64,000 bases of DNA, taken from positions 868,001-932,000 of the forward strand of contig AGIQ01000002.1 in assembly GCA_000230935.2 (NCBI GenBank), written 5' to 3'. Positions 1 through 7,481 of this stretch are shown piece by piece. The notes beneath the pieces are model-generated. The model was not told where the DNA came from, did not search any database, and saw nothing but the letters and a program-made list of their open reading frames with translations. The stretch comes from Mycolicibacterium rhodesiae JS60 (GTDB lineage: Bacteria > Actinomycetota > Actinomycetes > Mycobacteriales > Mycobacteriaceae). The first letter of the stretch is position 1. Each line of letters begins with the position of its first letter. Position numbers and translations under genes: made by a program.

Positions 1-60
1 GGCGGCCCCATGGCACCATTGGTGAGCTCCACCGTATTCGGCTCAGCAGCAACGATCTGA
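1..60 (+). other. possible 3' end of an upstream gene
   Basis: The first frame is open from base 1 to a TGA at 58-60 and reads as a plausible hydrophobic C-terminus (…GGPMAPLVSS…). Only 19 codons are visible, so neither the gene nor its family can be named. It would end 26 bases before the acyl-CoA ligase and could share its transcript. Chance openness is possible at this length. Confidence 0.3.
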
Positions 61-86
61 CCGAGTTCACAGGATCGAGGAGGACG

Positions 87-1610
87 ATGGCCGCGACCGT
101 GGCATCGGCATTGCGCTGGTGGGCCAGGACCAAAGGTGACCACAGTGCGTTGATCATCGGCGAGGACGAGATCGGCTATCGCCGGCTGCACCAGTGGACC
201 AGCAGGTTGGCCAGAAAGCTGGCCGACGATGGAGTCAAGCCCGGCGACCGGGTCGGACTGCTCGCGCCCAACGTTGTCCAATGGCCGGTCGCCGCGCTGG
301 CGGTGATGAAGTGCGGGGCAACGCTGGTACCACTGAACTCGCGCCTCAAGCCTGCTGAGATCCGCAAGATCGCCGACGACGCTGAGATCAGTGCGGTGAT
401 CGCGGCACCCACCCACGTCGCCGGCGTCGACGAGGCGCGCGGTGCGGGACGCGATTTCACCGTCTGGACGCTCGATATCGTTGAGGCACAACGCAACGGC
501 GATCCGGACGACTTCGCGATCGAACCGGACCCCGAGGACCCGATTGCGGTGATCTTCACCAGTGGGTCGACCGGGTTGTCCAAGGGGGTGGTCCTGACCA
601 GCCGGACCTTGATGGGCATGGTGTTGGAGAACACCCTCACTGAGGAGGGTTTCCGCCCCGGCACCGTCACCCTGCTGGTCCTGCCGCTGGCGTTCACCCC
701 CGGGCTGGTGTACGGCCTATTGATCACCTCGGTACTTGGCGGCACTCTGGTCGTGGAGCCGGAGCTGAATCCGTCACGAGCGGTGACGCTGATCGAGAAG
801 CATTCGGTCCGCGCCCTTTTCGGTGTCCCGCTGGTGTTCGAAGCGCTGTCGAGGGCCGAGGAGTTCGCCGGAGCCGATCTGAGTTCGCTGCAGACGGCGA
901 TCGTCGGTGGCGCGGCCGTGCCGGTCGACCTGCTGCGACGCTGGGCCGACAAGGGCGTACTGCTGCGTCAGATCTACGGCATGACCGAAGCCGGCGGGGT
1001 GGCCACGGCAACTCTGAAAGCCGAGGCACTCGAGCACCCGGACTCGTGCGGCAGTGGATCGATTTTCACCGAAGTCGCCGTGATGCTCGATGACGGGTCG
1101 ATGGCGGGCCCTGGGGAGTCGGGCGAACTGGTGGTCCGCGGGCCGGGTGTCACGCCGGGCTACTGGAACGATCCGCAGACCACCGCGGCAGCGATCCGCG
1201 ACGGCTGGCTGCACAGCGGTGACGTTGGCGTCCGCGATGAGCAGGGCCGCATCACGTTCCTCGATCGCATCAAGGAACTCATCATCTCCGGCGGCATCAA
1301 CATCTCACCGGTCGAGCTCGAGTCCGCCATCAGAACACTCGACGGCGTCGAGGAGGTCGCCGTCATCGCGGCACCCGATCCGCGCTTCGGGGAGACGCCG
1401 GCGGCGATCATCACTGTTACCGCGGGCTCACGTCTGGACGAATCCACCGTCGTCAAGCATTGCGAAGCGGTTCTGTCGGACTACAAGGTCCCGCGCTACA
1501 TCGTGCTTCGCTGCGATCCACTGCCCCGACTGCCCAACGGCAAGTTGGACAAGCCGGCCATCCGCGACGAATACCGCGACATACCCGAGCGGTTCAATCG
1601 GGTGCGGTGA
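87..1610 (+). CDS. AMP-dependent acyl-CoA synthetase (FadD-type)
   Basis: Activates a carboxylic acid to its acyl-AMP and then acyl-CoA in the cytoplasm. The ANL fold is complete: P-loop FTSGSTGLSKG near residues 157-167, adenine motif YGMTE near 297, hinge DRIKELIISGG near 393-403 and the C-terminal catalytic lysine in PNGKLDK near 487. At 507 residues it has the usual size of short/medium-chain or aryl acid ligases. The ATG has a strong GAGGAGG at 77-83. It stands alone on the right, facing a convergent small gene. The substrate cannot be read from the sequence. Confidence 0.9.
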   Translation: MAATVASALRWWARTKGDHSALIIGEDEIGYRRLHQWTSRLARKLADDGVKPGDRVGLLAPNVVQWPVAALAVMKCGATLVPLNSRLKPAEIRKIADDAEISAVIAAPTHVAGVDEARGAGRDFTVWTLDIVEAQRNGDPDDFAIEPDPEDPIAVIFTSGSTGLSKGVVLTSRTLMGMVLENTLTEEGFRPGTVTLLVLPLAFTPGLVYGLLITSVLGGTLVVEPELNPSRAVTLIEKHSVRALFGVPLVFEALSRAEEFAGADLSSLQTAIVGGAAVPVDLLRRWADKGVLLRQIYGMTEAGGVATATLKAEALEHPDSCGSGSIFTEVAVMLDDGSMAGPGESGELVVRGPGVTPGYWNDPQTTAAAIRDGWLHSGDVGVRDEQGRITFLDRIKELIISGGINISPVELESAIRTLDGVEEVAVIAAPDPRFGETPAAIITVTAGSRLDESTVVKHCEAVLSDYKVPRYIVLRCDPLPRLPNGKLDKPAIRDEYRDIPERFNRVR

Positions 1611-1658
1611 CTGCCGAGGTCGGCAGTCGGCCACTAGCAGATCGCGGCTGCCGCGATC
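1611..1658. terminator. two hairpins between convergent genes
   Basis: Two perfect inverted repeats follow the ligase stop: CTGCCG-AGGT-CGGCAG at 1611-1626, and GATCGCGG-CTG-CCGCGATC at 1640-1658, the latter inside the last codons of the convergent small gene. No U-tract follows, as is common in mycobacteria. They are placed to end transcription from both sides. Confidence 0.5.
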
Positions 1659-1837
1659 AGTCCGAAGGCGATGAGCACGATGCTCAGCACGGCTGCTGAG
1701 TGGCCCATCGACAGCGCCACCACCACGCCGACCACGCCGGCGATGAAGACGACGATCATCAGGAAAGCCATCACGCCCCGGTGCGGGTTGATCGCACTGG
1801 ACGGCAGGGGCCTTCTAGAAGGGTGCATGCCGTTCAT
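1634..1837 (-). CDS. small two-helix membrane protein
   Basis: A 67-residue protein of unknown function. After a basic N-terminus (HPSRRP…HR) there are two hydrophobic segments, about residues 21-43 and 47-66, separated by a short SMGHS turn, so it is probably an integral membrane hairpin. I start it at the ATG at 1837 because GGAGGTG sits 5 bases upstream; a longer frame reaching 1894 has no ribosome site. Two CRP-like dyads lie just upstream. No catalytic motif is visible. Confidence 0.65.
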   Translation of the reverse strand: MNGMHPSRRPLPSSAINPHRGVMAFLMIVVFIAGVVGVVVALSMGHSAAVLSIVLIAFGLIAAAAIC

Positions 1838-1851
1838 CGAACACCTCCGGT

Positions 1852-1896
1852 TGTGACCTGAGTCATCAATTGGAGCATAGGTGATGCACATCACAA
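1852..1896. promoter_or_regulatory. two CRP-like dyads upstream of the small membrane gene
   Basis: TGTGA-CCTGAG-TCATC (1852-1867) and GGTGA-TGCACA-TCACA (1880-1895) both resemble the TGTGA-N6-TCACA pattern bound by CRP-family regulators, including mycobacterial Crp. They lie 15-60 bases upstream of the leftward ATG. Function is inferred from pattern only. Confidence 0.4.
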
Positions 1897-1939
1897 ACGG
1901 GCCACGCCGAGCTACCTGAATGGCTGTTGACCGGCTAAT

Positions 1940-2743
1940 TCACAGGCCGGCCCGCTCCAGGGCCTCGTCGAACTCCTGGGATGCCACCTTGTGGCCCTTG
2001 CCCGCGGCGATCGCGCGCTCGTAGACCTGGGCAAGCTCAGCGCTGACCAGGGCGAACCTCGCATCCCAGGTCTGTGAGTCGAATCGCCAGTAGCCGCTGA
2101 TGTCGTACTGGTCGACGGCCCAGCCCCGACCGCGCAGGTGCTTGCGGACCTCGCGAGACACGGCGGCTTCGCCGGCGAACCAGCAGTAGCCGTTGGCAGG
2201 CAGGTCGACCTGCCGAACGAGGTGCGCCAGCTGGCTCGGGGCGAACCCGTTGCCGGTGCCCAGGCTCGGAACGACCGTGGTGCCGGGGCGGACGGGAAGA
2301 TAGTCCAGGTCGTGATGGTCGGCGGCCTCGACGACGACGGTGGTCGCCACGGCCGGCGGTGTTTCCTCGAGGATCCGCGCCGTGGCCGGCAGGCCCGAGA
2401 GGTCGGTGACGAGCAGTTGCCATGCGGTTCCCGGCGGCCGCCGGTACCACGCTCGGGCGTGGTCCAGCCCGACCCGGTCCCCGGCGTTGGCGGTCTGCGC
2501 CCAGGTGCTGCCGCGACCGCCGGTGTGCAGCACGATGTCGAGGTCGATCAGATCGTCGTCGTGGCGGCGCACCGAGTAGGTGCGGCCTTCCTCGGGTGTC
2601 GTGGGGTCGAAATACACCCCGACGGCGCAGTCGCCGCCGACCGGGAGGGCCACCGACTCGGGCTCGTCGACACGCAGGCTGATCCGACGCAGCCGCGGGC
2701 TCAGCTGGACCGTCTCGATGACCGACGCGGGCGAGAAGCTCAT
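1940..2743 (-). CDS. siderophore-interacting FAD-dependent reductase (SIP family)
   Basis: A 267-residue flavoprotein of the ViuB/SIP family, which releases iron from ferric siderophores using NAD(P)H. The FAD-binding RTYSVR motif is at residues 54-59, followed by HTGGRGSTWA (73-82). The C-terminal SIP domain carries the WFAGE motif near 188-192 and the late GYWR (217-220) typical of the family. It directly abuts the TetR gene upstream, so the two are co-transcribed leftward. No siderophore transport or synthesis gene is in the window, and its link to the divergent P450 is unclear. Confidence 0.88.
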   Translation of the reverse strand: MSFSPASVIETVQLSPRLRRISLRVDEPESVALPVGGDCAVGVYFDPTTPEEGRTYSVRRHDDDLIDLDIVLHTGGRGSTWAQTANAGDRVGLDHARAWYRRPPGTAWQLLVTDLSGLPATARILEETPPAVATTVVVEAADHHDLDYLPVRPGTTVVPSLGTGNGFAPSQLAHLVRQVDLPANGYCWFAGEAAVSREVRKHLRGRGWAVDQYDISGYWRFDSQTWDARFALVSAELAQVYERAIAAGKGHKVASQEFDEALERAGL

Positions 2744-3352
2744 CTACGACGCCCGAGCGGCGCCGACTGTGATGGCGGTGAGGGTGGCGACGAGCGTGTC
2801 CTCATCGGTATCGATATCGCCGTGCAGCCAAGCGCTGATGAGCTCCGTGGCGGCGGTGACCATTGCCCTGGTCGCGAGCATGCGGTCCACCGACGGCTTG
2901 GGACGCCCTTCGAACGGCATTGCTTCGGCGGCGATGCGTTCGGTGAACTCGCTGATCTCCCGTTGTTGGAGCTGGCGAAGCCGCGGGAATCCAGGCGACT
3001 CCATGTACAGGCGCGAATCGGCGGCGCTGGCCACCAATGTCTGCACCACCGTGCGCAGCACGCCGTGGGCACGTTCGGCCAGGGGAGCGGTGGCCAGTAC
3101 CGCCTCCATCGCGACCTTGAGTCGGTCGTACAGCGCCTCGGCGCAGGCGTCCAGAAGGTCGTCCTTCGTGCTGAATTCGGCATAGAAGTAGCGCTTGCTG
3201 AGTTTGGCCCGCTGGCACACCAGGTCGACGGTCAACGGCGCAACGCCAACCTCGGCAATCAGTTCGCCAGCCGCTTCGAGCAGGCGCTCACGGCGCTCTT
3301 GCGAGCGTTGTTCGGAGCTGAGCCCGCCGTAGGTGCGTCCCTCGACAGTCAT
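2744..3352 (-). CDS. TetR-family transcriptional repressor
   Basis: A 202-residue regulator with the helix-turn-helix at about residues 38-60 (TVDLVCQRAKLSKRYFYAEF) and a helical ligand-binding C-terminus. It is the first gene of a two-gene leftward unit with the SIP reductase and is divergent from a P450. A 22-base dyad in the 74-base gap is the obvious operator, so it probably represses both its own unit and the P450. The ligand is unknown and may be the P450 substrate. Confidence 0.9.
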   Translation of the reverse strand: MTVEGRTYGGLSSEQRSQERRERLLEAAGELIAEVGVAPLTVDLVCQRAKLSKRYFYAEFSTKDDLLDACAEALYDRLKVAMEAVLATAPLAERAHGVLRTVVQTLVASAADSRLYMESPGFPRLRQLQQREISEFTERIAAEAMPFEGRPKPSVDRMLATRAMVTAATELISAWLHGDIDTDEDTLVATLTAITVGAARAS

Positions 3353-3388
3353 GACGACATCTTGACCTATCTGTGGCGTGCATCATAA

Positions 3389-3410
3389 TCTAGAACGCAT
3401 TCGTTCCAGA
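3389..3410. promoter_or_regulatory. probable TetR operator
   Basis: TCTAGAACG-CATT-CGTTCCAGA is a near-perfect dyad (one mismatch pair per arm) centred between the divergent tetR and P450 genes. It ends four bases before the P450 Shine-Dalgarno AAGGAG. Size and symmetry match operators of TetR dimers. It differs from the KstR consensus TnnAACnnGTTnnA. Confidence 0.7.
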
Positions 3411-3426
3411 TTTCAAGGAGTTGTCG

Positions 3427-4677
3427 ATGACCGCACGGATCATGGACGACGCGGGGCGCGCTCTGGCCGTCCCGCAGTCCTACACCGACGAAGCCCAGCT
3501 GCACGCGGCGCTGGCGCATCTGCGCAAACATGCGCCGGTGTCCTGGGTCGACGTCGAGGGTTATCGGCCGTTCTGGGCCATCACGAAACACGCCGACGTC
3601 ATGGAGATCGAGCGGCAGAACGATCTGTTCACCAACGATCCCCGGCCGATCCTCGTGGCAAGCGAACTCGACGACAAGCTGCTCGCGGATCGCGAAGCCG
3701 GCATCGGGTTGAGCACCCTGATCCACATGGACGACCCGCATCACCGCGATATGCGCAAGATCGGTGCGGACTGGTTTCGCCCGAAAGCGATGCGGGACTT
3801 GAAGGCTCGCTGCGACGAGCTGGCGAAGATCTACGTCGACCAGATGGCAGAGCGCGGTCCGGAGCTGGACTTCTCTCAAGAGATCGCGGTCAACTATCCG
3901 CTCTACGTCATCCTCACCCTGCTGGGCCTGCCGGAATCCGACTTTCCCCGGATGCTCAAACTCACCCAGGAACTGTTCGGCGGCGACGACACCGAATTTC
4001 GGCGCGATGGATCCAGCGACGCAATGCTTGCCGTGCTGCTCGACTTCTTCACCTACTTCGCCGCGTTGACCGCATCCCGCCGGGAGCATCCGACCGAGGA
4101 TCTGACCTCGGCGATCGCTAACGCGACCATCGACGGCGAGCCGTTGTCCGACATGGACACCGCGTCCTACTACGTGATCGTCGCCAGCGCCGGCCACGAC
4201 ACCACCAGCGCCGGAATCGCCGGCGGGCTACTGGAACTGGTGCGCAACCCCGCCGAACTGCAACGGCTGCAGAATGATCCGGGTCTGATGGGCACCGCGG
4301 TCGAAGAGATGATCCGTTGTGTGACACCGGTCAAGGAATTCATGCGCACCGCCCAGGCCGACACCGAAGTCCGTGGTGTCCCCATCGCCAAGGGCGAATC
4401 CGTTCTCCTGTCCTATGTTTCGGCCAACCGCGACGAAGAGGTCTTCGACGACCCGATGCGCTTCGACGTCGGCCGAGACCCGAACAAGCACCTGTCCTTC
4501 GGCTACGGCGTGCACTTCTGCCTGGGCGCTGCCCTGGCTCGCATGGAGATGAACAGCTTCTTCTCCGAACTCATCCCACGTATCAACACCATCGAACTCG
4601 CCGGTGAGCCGGAACTCTCAGCGACCACCTTCGTCGGCGGGGTCAAACATCTGCCGATCCGCTACTCCCTGAAGTAG
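3427..4677 (+). CDS. cytochrome P450
   Basis: A soluble bacterial-type P450 of 416 residues that inserts one oxygen atom into an organic substrate, using electrons from a ferredoxin and its reductase. The I-helix oxygen-activation motif is AGHDTT (255-260), an ExxR (EMIR) follows, and the heme loop is FGYGVHFCLG with Cys365 as the axial ligand. The ATG at 3427 is chosen because AAGGAG ends 6 bases upstream; a TTG at 3421 would lie against that site. No ferredoxin is adjacent. Expression is probably controlled by the divergent TetR. The CYP family was not assigned. Confidence 0.93.
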   Translation: MTARIMDDAGRALAVPQSYTDEAQLHAALAHLRKHAPVSWVDVEGYRPFWAITKHADVMEIERQNDLFTNDPRPILVASELDDKLLADREAGIGLSTLIHMDDPHHRDMRKIGADWFRPKAMRDLKARCDELAKIYVDQMAERGPELDFSQEIAVNYPLYVILTLLGLPESDFPRMLKLTQELFGGDDTEFRRDGSSDAMLAVLLDFFTYFAALTASRREHPTEDLTSAIANATIDGEPLSDMDTASYYVIVASAGHDTTSAGIAGGLLELVRNPAELQRLQNDPGLMGTAVEEMIRCVTPVKEFMRTAQADTEVRGVPIAKGESVLLSYVSANRDEEVFDDPMRFDVGRDPNKHLSFGYGVHFCLGAALARMEMNSFFSELIPRINTIELAGEPELSATTFVGGVKHLPIRYSLK

Positions 4678-4770
4678 CGCCTGCGGATACGCTCGCACCA
4701 ATACGCCGCGGCAAGGCGCGACAGCGGTGATAATGCCGTTGAGTCGGTCTTGAGAGTGGGAGCAGGGACC

Positions 4771-5043
4771 ATGAAGAAGCTGGCAGCGGCGCTGTTGAGC
4801 GCCATGGCAATGGCCGTAGCGCCGGTGGTGATCGCACCGGCCGCACACGCCGATGTGTGCGGTGACGTCGGGGGACGACATGTCGATGTGGGTGGATGCA
4901 CCAACGTGGCCGGTGATGTCGCGGTAGGCGGTGCGGTGGCGACCGCGGACGACGCCGCCGCGCAGGCCGCCTCCGGTCAGCCGCCGTGCTATACGCCGCA
5001 AGGGGTGCCGTATTACACGCCCGGCTCGGATCCCTGCTACTGA
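4771..5043 (+). CDS. small secreted cysteine-containing protein
   Basis: A 90-residue exported protein of unknown function. A classic signal peptide (MKKLAAALLS… to AHA) predicts cleavage after Ala27. The 63-residue mature part is rich in Gly, Ala and Val, carries four cysteines (30, 43, 73, 89) that could form two disulfides, and ends in a Pro/Tyr-rich tail (YTPQGVPYYTPGSDPCY). The ATG is preferred over an upstream TTG at 4750 because it begins the Lys-Lys n-region. Similar short secreted proteins are common in mycobacteria. Confidence 0.75.
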   Translation: MKKLAAALLSAMAMAVAPVVIAPAAHADVCGDVGGRHVDVGGCTNVAGDVAVGGAVATADDAAAQAASGQPPCYTPQGVPYYTPGSDPCY

Positions 5044-5942
5044 GCGCCTCCGGGGAGACCCGGCTGGATTCGGGTCAGCTCGCGGCCTTCGCCGCGATAG
5101 TGGAGCTCGGCAGTTTCGAGGCGGCCGCCGAGCGCTTGCACGTGACGCCATCGGCGGTGAGCCAGCGCATCAAGGCGCTGGAAAAATATGTGGGGCAGGT
5201 GCTGCTCGTCCGTGGGAAGCCTTGTGTGCCAACGGTATCCGGGAAGCCGCTGCTCAGACTGGCCGCTCAGACCGCGATGCTGGAGGCGGAGGCCATCGCC
5301 GAGATGGCCGGTGGCGGTGAGTCGGCGCCGCGACCACGGATTGCGATGGCGGTGAACGCTGATTCGATGGTGACGTGGTTTGCCGGGGTGCTCTCGGACC
5401 TGCCGGATGTGTTGTTCGACATCCGAATCGAAGACCAGGATCATTCCGCACAGCTGCTGCGCGAGGGTGTGGTGATGGGTGCGGTCACCACCGAGCGCAC
5501 TCCGGTGCCGGGCTGCCGGGTGCGGCCGCTCGGCGTCATGCGGTATCTGCCGGTGGCCAGCCCCAGCTATGTGAAAGGCTATCTGTCAGCCGGTTTCACA
5601 GCCGATGCGGTGGCGCGCGCACCCTCGCTGGCCTGGAACCGCGACGATGCACTACAGGACATGTTGGTGCGCAAAGTCTTTGGTCATGCCATCGGCCGAC
5701 CCGTCCATTACGTGCCGACCGCGGAAGGATTCGGTGCAGCGGTGCGAGCCGGGCTGGGTTGGGGGATGTATCCCGAACAGTCGGCGGCAACGGCGCTGGC
5801 CGACGGGACGTTCATCCAGGTCTGTGATGTCCATCTGGACGTTCCGTTGTTCTGGCAGTGCTGGAAACTCGAGAGTCCGCTGATGGACACTGTCACCGGT
5901 ACCGTTCTGGCTGCAGCAGAGGTATTGCAAAGGCGGAGTTAA
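4986..5942 (+). CDS. LysR-family regulator of the LysG/ArgP type
   Basis: A LysR-type activator: N-terminal winged HTH (FEAAAERLHVTPSAVSQRIK) and a C-terminal effector domain with family blocks such as NADSMVTWF, RIEDQDHSAQLLREG and GLGWGMYPE, close to mycobacterial LysG/ArgP, which senses basic amino acids. The usual target, a LysE exporter, is not adjacent; a peptide transporter follows instead. The start is uncertain. The ATG at 4986 overlaps the secreted-protein gene by 58 bases, while homology begins near residue 27, where a CTG codon (5064) has GGGGAG six bases upstream. Confidence 0.85.
   Translation: MLYAARGAVLHARLGSLLLSASGETRLDSGQLAAFAAIVELGSFEAAAERLHVTPSAVSQRIKALEKYVGQVLLVRGKPCVPTVSGKPLLRLAAQTAMLEAEAIAEMAGGGESAPRPRIAMAVNADSMVTWFAGVLSDLPDVLFDIRIEDQDHSAQLLREGVVMGAVTTERTPVPGCRVRPLGVMRYLPVASPSYVKGYLSAGFTADAVARAPSLAWNRDDALQDMLVRKVFGHAIGRPVHYVPTAEGFGAAVRAGLGWGMYPEQSAATALADGTFIQVCDVHLDVPLFWQCWKLESPLMDTVTGTVLAAAEVLQRRS
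5052..5057 (+). promoter_or_regulatory. Shine-Dalgarno favouring a CTG start at 5064
   Basis: GGGGAG lies six bases before CTG GAT TCG, exactly where LysG-type proteins begin. No ATG, GTG or TTG occurs between 4986 and this point in frame, so translation may start at this rare codon just after the upstream stop. Confidence 0.35.
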
Positions 5943-5982
5943 CGACCAGTGGGCGACTCGGGACGGCTCTCGAAGGCTGGTG

Positions 5983-6000
5983 AACCGCTGAACAGCGGTT
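5983..6000. promoter_or_regulatory. perfect dyad before the peptide transporter
   Basis: AACCGCTG-AA-CAGCGGTT is an 8+8 perfect inverted repeat just upstream of the GAGGA ribosome site of the transporter. It could be an operator or a hairpin that affects initiation; no U-tract supports a terminator. Confidence 0.45.
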
Positions 6001-6014
6001 GAGGATGTGGCATC

Positions 6015-7481
6015 GTGACAGCCATGTCCGATGCTGAGACCTTGCCCACGCAAAGAACCATTTTCGGACATCCCGTGGGTTTGGCCAACCTTTTCGGTGT
6101 CGAGCTGTGGGAGCGGTTCTCGTACTACGGGATGCTCACGATCCTCGGGTACTACCTGTACTACTCGTTGACCGACGGTGGCCTGGCGCTGCCGAAGGCC
6201 ACCGCGACCGGCATCGTGGGTGCATACGGCGGCTTGGTGTATCTGTCGACGGTCCTGGGTGGTTGGGTGGCCGACCGGTTGCTGGGCATGGAGCGGACCG
6301 TGTTGTACGGCGGGGTGGTGGTCATGTGCGGCCACATCGCGCTCGCGGTGCTGCCCGGTTTGGCGGGCGTCGCGGTCGGCCTTGTGCTCATCGCCCTTGG
6401 ATCGGGTGCGTTGAAGGCCAATGCGTCCTCGTTGTTGGGCACGCTGTACTCCGACGGTGACCCTCGCCGCGACGGTGGATTCACACTGTTCTATCTCGGC
6501 ATCAACCTCGGGTCGTTCGTCGGGCCGCTGATCACCGGTCTGTTGCAGACCAAGGTCGGATTCCACTATGGCTTCGGTGCCGCCGCGATCGGGATGGCGC
6601 TGGGTCTGACTCAATACGTGGTCTTCCGTCGTAACCTCGGCGAACACGGTCGTACGGTTCCGCATCCGTTGTCGCACAAGGAATTCTGGCGCACCGCCGC
6701 GATCGCGTCGGTGGTTGTCGCCGTCGCGGTACTGGCGTTCGTCTTCGGTCTGATCACGCTGGCCAACCTGTCCCAGGTGACCACGGGCATTCTCATCGTC
6801 GCGTCGATCGGCTACTTCGCGGTGATGCTCGGCAGCCCGAGCGTCGAGCCGCTGGAACGCACCCGCGTACGCGCGTTCATCCCGCTGTTCATCGCCAATG
6901 CCGTGTTCTGGTCGCTGTTTCAGCAGATCTTCACGGTGCTGGCGGTCTACTCCGACGAGCGGATGAATTGGTCGATTTTCGGATGGCGGGCGCCGTCCAA
7001 TTGGATCGGTTCCATCGAACCGGTGTGGATCATCCTGCTGTCACCGCTTTTTGCGGCGATGTGGACCAAGCTCGGCCGGCGTGCGCCAACCACCCCGCGC
7101 AAGTTCGCCTATGGCGTGATCGGGATGGGGGTGGCGTTCCTGCTGTTCCTTCCGATGGCCGGCACCACAGGACGCAGCGTGCCCGCGCTCTTCGTCATGG
7201 CGATCATGGGAGTCTTCGCGATTTCCGAACTCATGCTGTCGCCGATCGGGCTGTCGGTCACCACACAGCTGGCGCCCAATGCTTTTCGGGCCCAGATGAT
7301 GGCACTGTACTTCTTCTCCGTCGGCCTTGGCACCGCGATGTCAGGTGTGCTGTCCGGCTACTACAGCGCGGACAGCGAGTTCGCCTACTTCGGCATTCTC
7401 GGCACTGTTGCCATCGCCGTCGGTGTGGTCGTGTGGGGGTTCGCGCCCCGGGTCAGCCGGTTGATGGAGGGTGTGCACTAA
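6015..7481 (+). CDS. POT/PTR2-family proton-coupled peptide transporter
   Basis: A polytopic inner-membrane importer of di- and tripeptides driven by protons. The signature ExxERFxYYG is present at residues 30-39 ([10 protein letters not shown]), and PTR2 hallmarks recur later, for example the long-helix block [12 protein letters not shown]. Length (488) is normal for the 12-14-helix family. Start is the GTG at 6015 with GAGGA nine bases upstream; an in-frame ATG at 6024 is the alternative. A perfect dyad precedes it. Confidence 0.9.
   Translation: MTAMSDAETLPTQRTIFGHPVGLANLFGVELWERFSYYGMLTILGYYLYYSLTDGGLALPKATATGIVGAYGGLVYLSTVLGGWVADRLLGMERTVLYGGVVVMCGHIALAVLPGLAGVAVGLVLIALGSGALKANASSLLGTLYSDGDPRRDGGFTLFYLGINLGSFVGPLITGLLQTKVGFHYGFGAAAIGMALGLTQYVVFRRNLGEHGRTVPHPLSHKEFWRTAAIASVVVAVAVLAFVFGLITLANLSQVTTGILIVASIGYFAVMLGSPSVEPLERTRVRAFIPLFIANAVFWSLFQQIFTVLAVYSDERMNWSIFGWRAPSNWIGSIEPVWIILLSPLFAAMWTKLGRRAPTTPRKFAYGVIGMGVAFLLFLPMAGTTGRSVPALFVMAIMGVFAISELMLSPIGLSVTTQLAPNAFRAQMMALYFFSVGLGTAMSGVLSGYYSADSEFAYFGILGTVAIAVGVVVWGFAPRVSRLMEGVH

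Noticed and set aside
2138..3388. Long plus-strand open frame opposite the SIP and TetR genes
   Set aside because: It crosses two well-supported minus-strand genes and has a low-complexity Arg/Gly/Asp composition.
3389..3410. Reading the tetR-P450 dyad as a KstR site
   Set aside because: KstR sites follow TnnAACnnGTTnnA; here the arms are AGAACG and CGTTCC with a four-base spacer, which does not fit.
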